Shown here: in pieces, positions 8,087-15,987 of the stretch
How positions within the stretch are numbered: position 1 is the stretch's first letter
Layout of the letters: every line of letters starts with the position of its first letter
NCBI RefSeq assembly: GCF_902364355.1
Contig: NZ_CABJDK010000001.1
Span: 118,254 to 182,253 of the forward strand
Length of the DNA: 64,000 nt
Direction of reading: 5' to 3'
Source: Collinsella aerofaciens
Lineage (GTDB): Bacteria; Actinomycetota; Coriobacteriia; Coriobacteriales; Coriobacteriaceae
Notes under the pieces: generated by a model
Told to the model about the DNA's origin: nothing
The model's input: only the letters and a program-made list of their open reading frames with translations
The model's database searches: none
Translations under genes and position numbers: made by a program

Positions 8087-10003
8087 ATGGTCGCATTCGA
8101 TCGCAATCCGCAAGACTTCAAGTATCTGCGTCTGCTGTCGAAACAATTTCCCACCGAGCAATCCGCGTTTACCGAGATCATCAATCTCTCGGCCATCCTC
8201 AACCTGCCCAAAGGCACTGAGCATTTTATGAGCGACGTGCATGGCGAGTACGAAGCCTTTATGCACATCCTCAACAACTGCTCGGGCGTCGTGCGCGAGC
8301 ATGTCGACGAGATTTTTGGCGACACGCTCACCTTTGACGAGAAGGGCGAGCTGTGCACGCTCATCTACTACCCGCACGAGAAGATCGAGCTGGTCCGCAG
8401 CCAGCGCGAGGACTCGCCCACCTGGTACAAGACGATACTTGACCAGCTCATCATGGTTGCCCGGTCGCTTTCGAGCCGCTATACGCGCTCCAAGGTGCGT
8501 AAGGCCATCCCGCGCGATTACGCCTATATCATCGACGAGTTGTTGCACACGCACCCGGACGAGAACAACTATCGCGTGCGATATCACGAGCGCATCGTGG
8601 AGTCCATCCTGGAGACCGCAAGCGCCGACGACTTTATCGAGTCGCTTGCCTCGCTCATCAAGCGCCTGGCCGTCGACCACCTGCACCTGGTGGGCGACAT
8701 CTTCGACCGCGGTGGCGGCGCGGCCAAGATTATGGACCGCCTGCTCACCTACCATTCACTCGACATCCAGTGGGGCAACCACGACCTGCTGTGGATGGGC
8801 GCTGCGGCCGGTGAGCCCGCCTGCATCGCCACGGTGCTGCGCAACAACCTACGCTACGACAACTACGAGATCCTGGAGAACGACTACGGCATCTCGCTGC
8901 GTGAGCTTGTCGCCTTTGCCGATGCCACCTACACCGCCGGTGAGTCCATCACCCCGCTGATCAAGGCCATCAACGTGCTGCTCTTTAAGCTCGAGGGTCA
9001 GATTATCCAGCGCCACCCCGAGTTCGACATGACCGACCGCCTGCTACTCGACAAGATCGACCACGACGCCGGCACGGTCACGCTCGCCGACGGCAGCGTG
9101 TGGCCGCTCACGACCAACGACTTCCCCACCGTCGACCCGACGGACCCCTATACGCTCACGCCCGAGGAACAGCACATCATCGACAAGCTCGTGTCCGAGT
9201 TTATCACCGCCGATCACCTGCATCGCCATATCGATTTCCTCTATTCCCACGGCTCGATGTACAAGGTCGCCAACGGCAACCTGCTGTTCCATGGCTGCGT
9301 GCCACTCAACGAAGACGGCACCTTTAGCAGCATGAAATGCCTGGGCACCTGGCACGCTGGCCGCGATTATCTCGATTTTTGCGACCACATCGCCCGCCGC
9401 GCCTGGCGCGTGGGCGACCGCGACGCTCTCGACTGGATGTGGTACCTGTGGATTGGCTTTAACTCACCCGCCAGCGGACGCCTGGTGCGCACCTTTGAGC
9501 GCGCCTATATCGCCGATAAGAGCACCTGGGTCGAGCCGATGGACCCGTACTTTACGCTTACCAAGTCGCCCTCGGTCTGCGACGACATCATGCGCGAGTT
9601 TGGTGTCGCGCCCATGGCATGTTCACCGACCGGCCACATCATCAACGGCCACACGCCCGTTAAAACCACCAAGGGCGAGCAGCCCATCCGCGCCGAGGGC
9701 AAGCTGCTGGTCATCGATGGCGGCTTCTGCCGCGCTTACCATCCCAAGACGGGTATCGCCGGCTATACGCTCATCTCGAGCTCGCGCGGCTGCCGCCTCA
9801 AGTCGCACCGGGCCTTTACGACGGTTGCCGAGGCACTCACACGCAACGTGGACATCGAGAGCGAGACCAATCGTTTTGACCAAGCAGACCGTCGCCGCAT
9901 GGTGAGCGACACCGATTCCGGTGTCAAGATCCGCAGCCAGATCCAGGACCTGCGCCAGCTGCTCGATGCATATAGAAACGGTGCTATCGAGGAGCGCGCC
10001 TAG
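8087..10003 (+). CDS. fbp: fructose-1,6-bisphosphatase class III
   Basis: A 638-residue class III (Firmicutes-type) fructose-1,6-bisphosphatase, the gluconeogenic enzyme hydrolysing fructose-1,6-bisphosphate to fructose-6-phosphate; members are about 640 residues. Metallophosphatase motifs are visible: MSDVHGEYEAF near residue 50, LHLVGDIFDRGGGA near 205 and WGNHDLLWMGAA near 230, plus the C-terminal INGHTPVKTTKGEQPI region. GGAAGG lies 6 nt before the ATG; an upstream in-frame ATG falls in the inverted repeat region and is rejected. Class III enzymes are known to respond to PEP and AMP; whether this one does is untested. Confidence 0.94.
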   Translation: MVAFDRNPQDFKYLRLLSKQFPTEQSAFTEIINLSAILNLPKGTEHFMSDVHGEYEAFMHILNNCSGVVREHVDEIFGDTLTFDEKGELCTLIYYPHEKIELVRSQREDSPTWYKTILDQLIMVARSLSSRYTRSKVRKAIPRDYAYIIDELLHTHPDENNYRVRYHERIVESILETASADDFIESLASLIKRLAVDHLHLVGDIFDRGGGAAKIMDRLLTYHSLDIQWGNHDLLWMGAAAGEPACIATVLRNNLRYDNYEILENDYGISLRELVAFADATYTAGESITPLIKAINVLLFKLEGQIIQRHPEFDMTDRLLLDKIDHDAGTVTLADGSVWPLTTNDFPTVDPTDPYTLTPEEQHIIDKLVSEFITADHLHRHIDFLYSHGSMYKVANGNLLFHGCVPLNEDGTFSSMKCLGTWHAGRDYLDFCDHIARRAWRVGDRDALDWMWYLWIGFNSPASGRLVRTFERAYIADKSTWVEPMDPYFTLTKSPSVCDDIMREFGVAPMACSPTGHIINGHTPVKTTKGEQPIRAEGKLLVIDGGFCRAYHPKTGIAGYTLISSSRGCRLKSHRAFTTVAEALTRNVDIESETNRFDQADRRRMVSDTDSGVKIRSQIQDLRQLLDAYRNGAIEERA

Positions 10004-10081
10004 CACCACCCGTGGGGATTGGCTAAACTTGCTGAGTTTGTCATCCCCGCGGCGCTTCGGCGCCAGCTTAAGGCAGGTACC

Positions 10082-10477
10082 ATGCAAAAGCTCCTTGCGC
10101 AGATCATGAAATTTGGCGTCGTCGGTGTCATTGCCACGGTCATCGACTTTGGCATTATGAATCTGCTCCACTACGGTCTGGGCCTCAACATCCTAATCGC
10201 CAACACCAGCGGCTTTATCATCTCACTCATCTTTAACTACCTCGCCAGCATGAAGTACGTGTTTGCGCACAAGGAGGGCATGAGCCGCCGCCGCGAGTTC
10301 ATTATCTTTGTCGTGCTGTCCGTGATCGGCCTGGTACTCAACGACGCTATCGTGTTGACACTCAACGCCGGTCTGGGACTCGAGGCCAATATCGCCAAGA
10401 TCTGCGCCACCGCGCTTGTCATGGTCTACAACTTTGTGACCCGAAAGATCTTCCTGGAAGGCGACGAGACCAAGTAA
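10082..10477 (+). CDS. GtrA family membrane protein
   Basis: A 131-residue protein with four hydrophobic segments and the GtrA pattern (KFGVVGVIATVIDFGI, FNYLASMKYVFAHKEGMSRRREF, FVTRKIFLEGD). GtrA proteins are thought to flip or help transfer lipid-linked sugars across the membrane for cell-surface polysaccharides. An upstream TTG is in frame, but AAGGCAGG precedes the ATG at 10082 and the conserved protein begins there. It starts 78 nt after fbp and has a paralogue 218 nt downstream. Confidence 0.88.
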   Translation: MQKLLAQIMKFGVVGVIATVIDFGIMNLLHYGLGLNILIANTSGFIISLIFNYLASMKYVFAHKEGMSRRREFIIFVVLSVIGLVLNDAIVLTLNAGLGLEANIAKICATALVMVYNFVTRKIFLEGDETK

Positions 10478-10501
10478 CTCGCAACCTTACAGCTTTACGA
10501 T

Positions 10502-10546
10502 GCCCACGGATGACGCACGTCGAGCGCTGTGTTGTTCGTGGGCTTT
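10502..10546 (+). terminator. possible terminator between the two gtrA genes
   Basis: A 7-bp stem GCCCACG/CGTGGGC with a 28-nt loop is followed by TTTGCTCGTTT. The loop is long, so this is only moderate evidence. Confidence 0.4.
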
Positions 10547-10627
10547 GCTCGTTTACGGGCAAATTTTCAACGTTTGCGGATTAGCTCTTGAAAATTTGGC
10601 GAGTTCGTATAGTTCTTGGCAAAGACC

Positions 10628-10656
10628 TTACGTTTCCCTTGCAAAAGCTCTAAAGT
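10628..10656 (+). promoter_or_regulatory. candidate promoter for the second gtrA gene
   Basis: TTACGT, a 17-nt spacer and TAAAGT. The start would be near 10664, about 32 nt before the GTG. The remainder of the 218-nt gap holds nothing else I recognise. Confidence 0.3.
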
Positions 10657-10695
10657 ATCCTCTGCTCGATTCATCAACGCATTGGATGTGATTAC

Positions 10696-11103
10696 GTGCG
10701 CAAGGCACTGGCACAACCTCATACCAAGCAGTTCCTCAAGTTCGCTGTCGTGGGTCTTATCTCCTTTGGCATCGACTGGGGTATGCTCATTGCGCTTGTC
10801 GAGCTGTTTCATCTCGACTTTTTGATGAGCACCACGGTCTCGTTTACCACGTCCGTCGTGGTCAACTACTGGCTCAGCATGAAGTATGTGTTCGACCACC
10901 GCGAGGGCATGAGCCGCAAGCGCGAGTTCACGATCTTCACCATCCTGTCGGTGATCGGCCTGGGCCTCAACGACCTATACATGTTTGTGGGCGTCACGTT
11001 TTTGAGCATCGGCTACCAGGCCATGAAGGCCATCGCCACGTTCCTCGTCACCTGGTACAACTACTTCAGCCGTCGCTTCTTTCTCGAGGGCGCACGGTCG
11101 TAG
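10696..11103 (+). CDS. GtrA family membrane protein (second copy)
   Basis: A 135-residue paralogue of the previous gene, sharing the block NYW/NYLxSMKYVFxHxEGMSRxREF and the C-terminal FSRRFFLEGA. It has four predicted membrane spans. The GTG at 10696 is the only start that gives the whole family N-terminus; its ribosome site is weak (GGATGTG). Adjacent paralogues suggest a duplication, followed by divergence in the spans. A strong terminator follows. Confidence 0.85.
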   Translation: MRKALAQPHTKQFLKFAVVGLISFGIDWGMLIALVELFHLDFLMSTTVSFTTSVVVNYWLSMKYVFDHREGMSRKREFTIFTILSVIGLGLNDLYMFVGVTFLSIGYQAMKAIATFLVTWYNYFSRRFFLEGARS

Positions 11104-11129
11104 TCGATTCACTATTTGCTTGAATGTAT

Positions 11130-11167
11130 AACCGGTTGGAATTCCCGTTCCAACCGGTTTTTTTGTT
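11130..11167 (+). terminator. strong Rho-independent terminator
   Basis: A 12-bp perfect stem (AACCGGTTGGAA/TTCCAACCGGTT), 6-nt loop and a run of seven T. It ends the second gtrA transcript. Confidence 0.9.
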
Positions 11168-11203
11168 TGCCGAGAGACCCGGCGACCCAGTCCCATTCGC
11201 ATG

Positions 11204-11241
11204 AAAAACGGGCGGCCCGGATGTTTGTCCGAACCGCCCGC
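11204..11241 (-). terminator. Rho-independent terminator of the DUF4430 operon
   Basis: On the minus strand CGGGCGGTTCGGA pairs with TCCGGGCCGCCCG (one mismatch) and is followed by TTTTT. It lies 22 nt after the second DUF4430 gene, so the transcript carries only the two surface-protein genes. Confidence 0.85.
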
Positions 11242-11263
11242 TTGGTGCGATATGTCGAGGTCT

Positions 11264-12148
11264 CTAGCCCGTTACGTAATACCAGACCACGTTGTCGCCG
11301 TTGGAGAGAACGTAGTTGCTGCACGCCGTCATGGGCGTTGTGCCGTTGACGGAGTACATCCAGCCACTCGTGCCGCCGTACTGTTTCTCGGCCAAACCAC
11401 CAATCGCGGAGACATACGTGCCGTACGACGAGCCATGTGCGTTGACAGAAAGGCCCAGCGCGCACAGGGCATCGTAGACGGTGGCGCCTTCGTTAAAGGT
11501 AAAGGTGCCACCAGAGGACACAGGATTGCCCACAGCGCTCGATGTGACCGAAACCGTCACTGTTACGTAGCTGGACTCCTGCGAGCCGCTCTGGCCGCCC
11601 GAGGAGGCGTTTCCACCATTAGAGGATGAGGCTCCATCAGACGACTGGCCACCGCCCGAAGAAGCACCGCCAGACACATTGGAAGTATCGCCGGCTCCCG
11701 TATTCTGGGCAGCGGATTTATCTCCAGACTTCTTGCCGTCCTGACCATCGGACTTCTTGCTATCCGAGCTTTTATCCGATTCCTTGTTTGAAGACTCGGA
11801 ATCGTCCTTGGACTCATCTTTTGCGTCATTCGATGACTTGGAGTCCTTGGAACTGGCCTCGCCCGAAGTCGTAGTCGAGCCAGACACCTTGGTGTCCTTG
11901 GTGACGACGCTCTCCCCCGTCACGGTCTGAACGATCCAGTCAATGGACCAAGCGCCGCTCTCGGAAGGATGGACGAAGCCCAGCGATATGACAATCAGCG
12001 CAACGCACGCGGCAGTCAGAACGCCAAGAAGCGCCTTCCGTCGAGGGGCGGACGCCGCCGAAGCGGCGCCCTGTTGCTTTGCATCGTCGAACTGAATGAA
12101 CGAGGAATTTGGTTGCTTGGGGTCAGCGTCCTTGGATTTATTGGACAC
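11264..12148 (-). CDS. membrane-anchored DUF4430 protein
   Basis: About 294 residues: a cytoplasmic N-terminus, one transmembrane span (KALLGVLTAACVALIVISLG, near residues 38-58), a long Ser/Asp/Lys/Gly-rich linker, and one C-terminal DUF4430 domain (about 200-294; SVNAHGSSYGTYVSAIGG, GWMYSVNGTTP, NGDNVVWYY). DUF4430 is related to the C-terminal domain of transcobalamin and intrinsic factor. The stop of the larger DUF4430 gene lies just upstream; of two GTG starts I chose 12148 because AGGTGAGG is better spaced for it than for 12157. It probably works with the larger wall protein under the same cobalamin riboswitch. Ligand binding is inference. Confidence 0.8.
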   Translation of the reverse strand: MSNKSKDADPKQPNSSFIQFDDAKQQGAASAASAPRRKALLGVLTAACVALIVISLGFVHPSESGAWSIDWIVQTVTGESVVTKDTKVSGSTTTSGEASSKDSKSSNDAKDESKDDSESSNKESDKSSDSKKSDGQDGKKSGDKSAAQNTGAGDTSNVSGGASSGGGQSSDGASSSNGGNASSGGQSGSQESSYVTVTVSVTSSAVGNPVSSGGTFTFNEGATVYDALCALGLSVNAHGSSYGTYVSAIGGLAEKQYGGTSGWMYSVNGTTPMTACSNYVLSNGDNVVWYYVTG

Positions 12149-12157
12149 AGCCCTCAC

Positions 12158-15100
12158 CTACCGACGTTTGGTGAACACGAACACGCCGACGATGGCGAGA
12201 CCGATGACGCCGGCGGCAACGCCAACAATGGCGAGCGGATTGGTGCCAGTCTCCTGCTCGGAAGCACCAGAGGACTTCTTAGCAGTGGTCGTGGAAGCAG
12301 CGCCCGTATCGGACTTGGAATCGGACTTCTTGTCGGACTTGCCGTCCTTCTTGTCAGACTTCTTGTCAGACTTCTTCTCGTCCTTCTTGTCGGACTTGTT
12401 GTCCTTGGTCTCGGTCTTGGTCGACACCGTCGTCTTGGTCACCGGCTTCTGGCCCGGGGCGATAGCGCCGCCAGCCTGCTGGCCCTTCGTGCCGGAGCCG
12501 GAGCCCGTGCCCGTGCCAGCACCGGAACCGTTGCCAGCGCCACCGTTGCCACCATTAGTGCCAGAACCGCCATTACCGCCGGGGTTGACGGCATCCTTGG
12601 TCCACTTGGCATACAACGTCAGGTCGGCCGTCACCGGCGTGCTAAAGTCATACGCCTGCGTGCAAGCCTCATCGGTGAACCAACCGCCGAAAGTGTAGCC
12701 ATCGCGCGTCGGATCGGCCGGCTTGACCAGCTTGCCGTCGGCCGTAGTCTGGAAGTCGACCTTAGAACCCTCGCCAGTCTCAAACGAGACCTTAACGCCA
12801 CCACTCAGCTTGAAAAGCGTGCCGGAATCGTTGATGTAGTAGAGGTTACCCTTGGCATCGCAGGCAATCGGCGAGTCACAGTAATTGTTGTGTCCCGCTG
12901 CGCTAAACGCACCGGTCGCCTGCGCGTCACCCATCTTGTAGCGATACACGCCACCGCCCGAGGTGTAGCTCACATAGTCGGAAGTCGCACCATAGTTGAC
13001 AGTGAAATAAACGTACGCGTCATCCGCCTGGACACTCACGAGCGGTGCGCCCTTGATGCCACCGGCAGGAAGCACGGAGCCATCAGCAGACGAAACCAAC
13101 GTCGTAGCAAAGTCATTATCAAGGTCGACAATCGCCAGCGCCGAACCGCCAGAAACCTCGCCACCGACAATTAGCTTATTGCCATACTGCGTGGGCATGC
13201 AGGCACAACCCGTAAGACCAAGATCGATGACGCGTTCTTCGGAAATGCGCGAAGAGGCCCTTGCGTTTGCGTCCGACAGTGCCAGCACGTGGAGCTTGCC
13301 GTCACGCGAGATCACATAGGCATGCTTGCCGTCTTTGGACAGTACACAGCCGGAGTTGACGATAGCACCAACCGAAACGCTGCCGAGCACATCACCCGTC
13401 GACTTGCTAAGCATCTCAACGGTACCCGCGCTCGTCGGAACCAGAATATAGCCGTCGCCCACTGTAGCGCTCGTCCAGTAGTAGCCCTCATCAGCATTAA
13501 CATGCTGCCAAGAAACAGCGCCGGTCAGTATATTAATACGCGTCAGGTGACCGTTATTGTACGTACTCGTTCCATAGTCGACATCAACGGTGCCAACGTA
13601 GAGATAGTTGCCATCGACCGTCAGCTGGGAATTTGACTGGGCAGATTTGCTCACAGAGTCAGTGACCCAAACCGTCGTCAGCGTATCGGCCGTCAGAGCC
13701 TGGACCGCACCGCCGTCGAGCGGGACGATGACCAAGCCTTTCGTATAAATCGGACGCGTGGTGTAGCCAATCGCAGTCTGAAGGTTCGACTCGGCAAGCA
13801 CCTTGCCCGACTCGGCGTCGATCTTAAGCAAACGCTTGTTCACGGCAAGGTAAACGTTGCCGTTCACGACAATAGGCTCACTCGCATTGGGATACGTGGC
13901 ACCCGAGTAGGCCCTCCAATCGAACGTCCAAGAGCTTGCCAGCGCGCCCGTAGGCGTGGACACGTTCTTGACCACCGCATTGGAATTGCCACTCCAGTCG
14001 GCTTTCCAATCGGTCGGGCGCGAAGCGCTCGGATCGACTACGACTTCATCGGGATTAGGAACGGTGTCGCCAGGGGCGTAAGCCCAGACGATTTTGTCGC
14101 CCGACTTGAGCACGTAATCGCTATCGAGCTGAGGCCCGGGAACGCCGTTGACAAAGAACGACCATGCACCCGACAGCTCGGTGCCATCAAGCGGGGAGAC
14201 AAGACTATGAACACCCCAATAACCAAATTGGTCGTACATCTTGGACTCAATGCCAATGGCATCGAAGTAGGCAGCGGAAGCGTCCTTGATCGTCGTGCCC
14301 TCGACAAACAACTGCGTCGAAGGATCGGTCCAGCGCTGCGCCTTCTCATCCTTCTTACCGATGATCTCCATTGAAACGGAAACCTGGCCGGGCATGGTTC
14401 CATCAAAGCCATAGACCCAGGTAACCTTGTCCCCGGCCTTGAGTGTGTAATTGCCCGCGCCGACATTGGCCGCCTGACCGTTAACGAAGAACTGCCAGAA
14501 TTTCCAAGTGTTTTCGTTAACTTTCTCGCTCGAAAGCGTCACGGTCTTGTTGAACGGTGAAGTCAGCGACTCGAGATACCAGCCGTACGTGCCTTTCCCC
14601 GTTTTGGCGCCAATGCCGGCCTTTTTAAAGGCCTGCTCGGAAAGATCAGCAGCGGTCGTGCCCTCTTCCACCAAAGCTGTCGTGGGCTGCGCCCATGTCT
14701 GCTGAGCGCCCGAGGCGTCCTGGCCGACAACGGTGCAGCTAACGGAAATCTGATTGGCGGGCGCGGGGTCACCGTACTTCGAGTAGCACCAGACGACGGA
14801 GTCGCCGTCCTTGAGCGTGTAGCCGCCGGCGCCGACCGCGGAGGCGCTGCCGTTGACGAACAGTTGCCAGTGCGCGCCGGTCGCCGGGTCGTAGGCGAGC
14901 GTGCGGCCCGCGTCGAAGGGCGACGTGATCGAGTTGAGCGCCCAGCCCCAGGAGCCGTTGGGGTCGTAGTCGGCCTTGAGGCCGGCCTGCCTGAAGAGCT
15001 GCTCGGAGAGGTCGGCCGCGGTCGAGCCCTCCTTCAGAGCGATCTGCTGCGCGGCGGCCCAGGTCTGCTGGGCGCCCTTGGCGTCGGTGCCGACGACGGA

Positions 15101-15637
15101 GCACGTGGCAGAGACTTCTTGGCTTGCGGCTTCGGTAGGCTGAGATTCAGCCTCATCGGAAGCGGCTGCAACGCTTTTGACGTTCTGTTCGGATGAATCC
15201 GGCGAAGTAGTAGAAGCCGCGACTGCGGCAGAATCGTCCGACGCTACGCCGTTGCTATCTGCGGCATTCGTCGATGTGCCATCGTTGGCCGACGCATCGC
15301 TCGCGTTAGAGCCGGTTTCAGAAACGACACCGTCGGCAGCACCGTCCGCGGCACCCGTGCCCTCGCCCGGCGTCGCAGCCTGAGCCACGGCCTCGGCAAT
15401 GCCCTCGGCGCCCTCGGCCCACAGCTGAGCCGGCGTGGTGCCAAAGGCCATCGCGAAGGCCAGGAATGCCACCAGGCCGCGCTTGGCTACGCCGCGTGCA
15501 ATCGCGCCACGGCGATGCAGCGAGGCGCGCTCGCGCTCGTCCTCAAACATATCCATTTGTCCCCCATTGTCTGTACTTGGAGCATTGCCCAGCGGCTGCC
15601 CCACGTCATCGCGCATGTTACGCTCGAGTTCCCCCAT
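12158..15637 (-). CDS. large wall-anchored surface protein: three DUF4430 domains, beta-propeller, InlB-type repeat
   Basis: About 1,159 residues. A long N-region precedes the secretion helix (GLVAFLAFAMAFGTTPAQLWA, about 54-74); an Ala/Ser/Asp-rich stretch follows; then three tandem DUF4430 domains (about 176-288, 298-415, 420-530), a PQQ-type beta-propeller (about 560-920), an InlB/Listeria-Bacteroides repeat (GYTFGGWFTDEACTQAYDF), a Gly-rich then Lys/Asp/Ser-rich stalk, and a C-terminal membrane helix ending FTKRR after an ETGTN sequence, a sortase-like end without canonical LPXTG. AAGGGGG precedes the ATG at 15637. A cobalamin riboswitch in the leader and the transcobalamin-like domains suggest a B12-capture adhesin. 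The propeller's ligand is unknown. The first DUF4430 has distinctly higher GC than the rest. Confidence 0.85.
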   Translation of the reverse strand: MGELERNMRDDVGQPLGNAPSTDNGGQMDMFEDERERASLHRRGAIARGVAKRGLVAFLAFAMAFGTTPAQLWAEGAEGIAEAVAQAATPGEGTGAADGAADGVVSETGSNASDASANDGTSTNAADSNGVASDDSAAVAASTTSPDSSEQNVKSVAAASDEAESQPTEAASQEVSATCSVVGTDAKGAQQTWAAAQQIALKEGSTAADLSEQLFRQAGLKADYDPNGSWGWALNSITSPFDAGRTLAYDPATGAHWQLFVNGSASAVGAGGYTLKDGDSVVWCYSKYGDPAPANQISVSCTVVGQDASGAQQTWAQPTTALVEEGTTAADLSEQAFKKAGIGAKTGKGTYGWYLESLTSPFNKTVTLSSEKVNENTWKFWQFFVNGQAANVGAGNYTLKAGDKVTWVYGFDGTMPGQVSVSMEIIGKKDEKAQRWTDPSTQLFVEGTTIKDASAAYFDAIGIESKMYDQFGYWGVHSLVSPLDGTELSGAWSFFVNGVPGPQLDSDYVLKSGDKIVWAYAPGDTVPNPDEVVVDPSASRPTDWKADWSGNSNAVVKNVSTPTGALASSWTFDWRAYSGATYPNASEPIVVNGNVYLAVNKRLLKIDAESGKVLAESNLQTAIGYTTRPIYTKGLVIVPLDGGAVQALTADTLTTVWVTDSVSKSAQSNSQLTVDGNYLYVGTVDVDYGTSTYNNGHLTRINILTGAVSWQHVNADEGYYWTSATVGDGYILVPTSAGTVEMLSKSTGDVLGSVSVGAIVNSGCVLSKDGKHAYVISRDGKLHVLALSDANARASSRISEERVIDLGLTGCACMPTQYGNKLIVGGEVSGGSALAIVDLDNDFATTLVSSADGSVLPAGGIKGAPLVSVQADDAYVYFTVNYGATSDYVSYTSGGGVYRYKMGDAQATGAFSAAGHNNYCDSPIACDAKGNLYYINDSGTLFKLSGGVKVSFETGEGSKVDFQTTADGKLVKPADPTRDGYTFGGWFTDEACTQAYDFSTPVTADLTLYAKWTKDAVNPGGNGGSGTNGGNGGAGNGSGAGTGTGSGSGTKGQQAGGAIAPGQKPVTKTTVSTKTETKDNKSDKKDEKKSDKKSDKKDGKSDKKSDSKSDTGAASTTTAKKSSGASEQETGTNPLAIVGVAAGVIGLAIVGVFVFTKRR

Positions 15638-15689
15638 CGGGGTCCCCCTTCCCTCCAGAGCCCTATGCACACCGGCGGCATACGCCGCA

Positions 15690-15880
15690 GCCGCATGCAA
15701 GATGGGAGGCGATCCGACTTAACCTTAACGGCTCAGGCGCGTCGTCCGATCTGCGACGCGAACATCCCGAGCCAAGAGGAATTACGGTTACTGGTACAGC
15801 CGGGGACTTGCACCCCGATTCTCCCAAACGCGCAGGAAAACCGCGCGTTCGTGCGTCTCCGCACCACCATCTAGGCCATC
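15690..15880 (-). promoter_or_regulatory. cobalamin (B12) riboswitch
   Basis: Read on the minus strand, the leader of the DUF4430 operon has the core of the cobalamin riboswitch: GGGAG, then GGGGTGCAAGTCCCC, GGCTGTACCAGTAACCGTAA (compare GGTGnAAnUCC, GCUGnnCC and CAACUGUAA of the consensus), a long variable helical arm, and an AAGTCGGATCGCCTCCC segment in the position of the conserved AGxCxGGAxACCUGCC box. It ends about 50 nt before the start codon, overlapping sequence that could hide the ribosome site. It should repress the operon when cobalamin is plentiful. Boundaries are approximate. Confidence 0.8.
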
Positions 15881-15906
15881 GATTATTATCGTCAAAATGG
15901 TATCAC

Positions 15907-15936
15907 GCAAAAGGGCCCCGCACACAGGCGAAGCCC
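15907..15936 (-). terminator. Rho-independent terminator after the ABC1 kinase gene
   Basis: On the minus strand GGGCTTCGC pairs with GCGGGGCCC (two G-U pairs) around a short loop, followed by TTTTGCG. It separates the kinase transcript from the riboswitch operon. Confidence 0.65.
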
Positions 15937-15987
15937 AAGGTAAAAGCTATTGTTTGCGATAGGAAAAAGCGGTGACGGTCGCAGCCT

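Noticed and set aside
12300..12430. Tandem GTCAGACTTCTTGTC-like repeats resembling a repeat array
   Set aside because: They encode the Lys/Asp/Ser-rich stalk of the surface protein and are not spaced like a CRISPR array.
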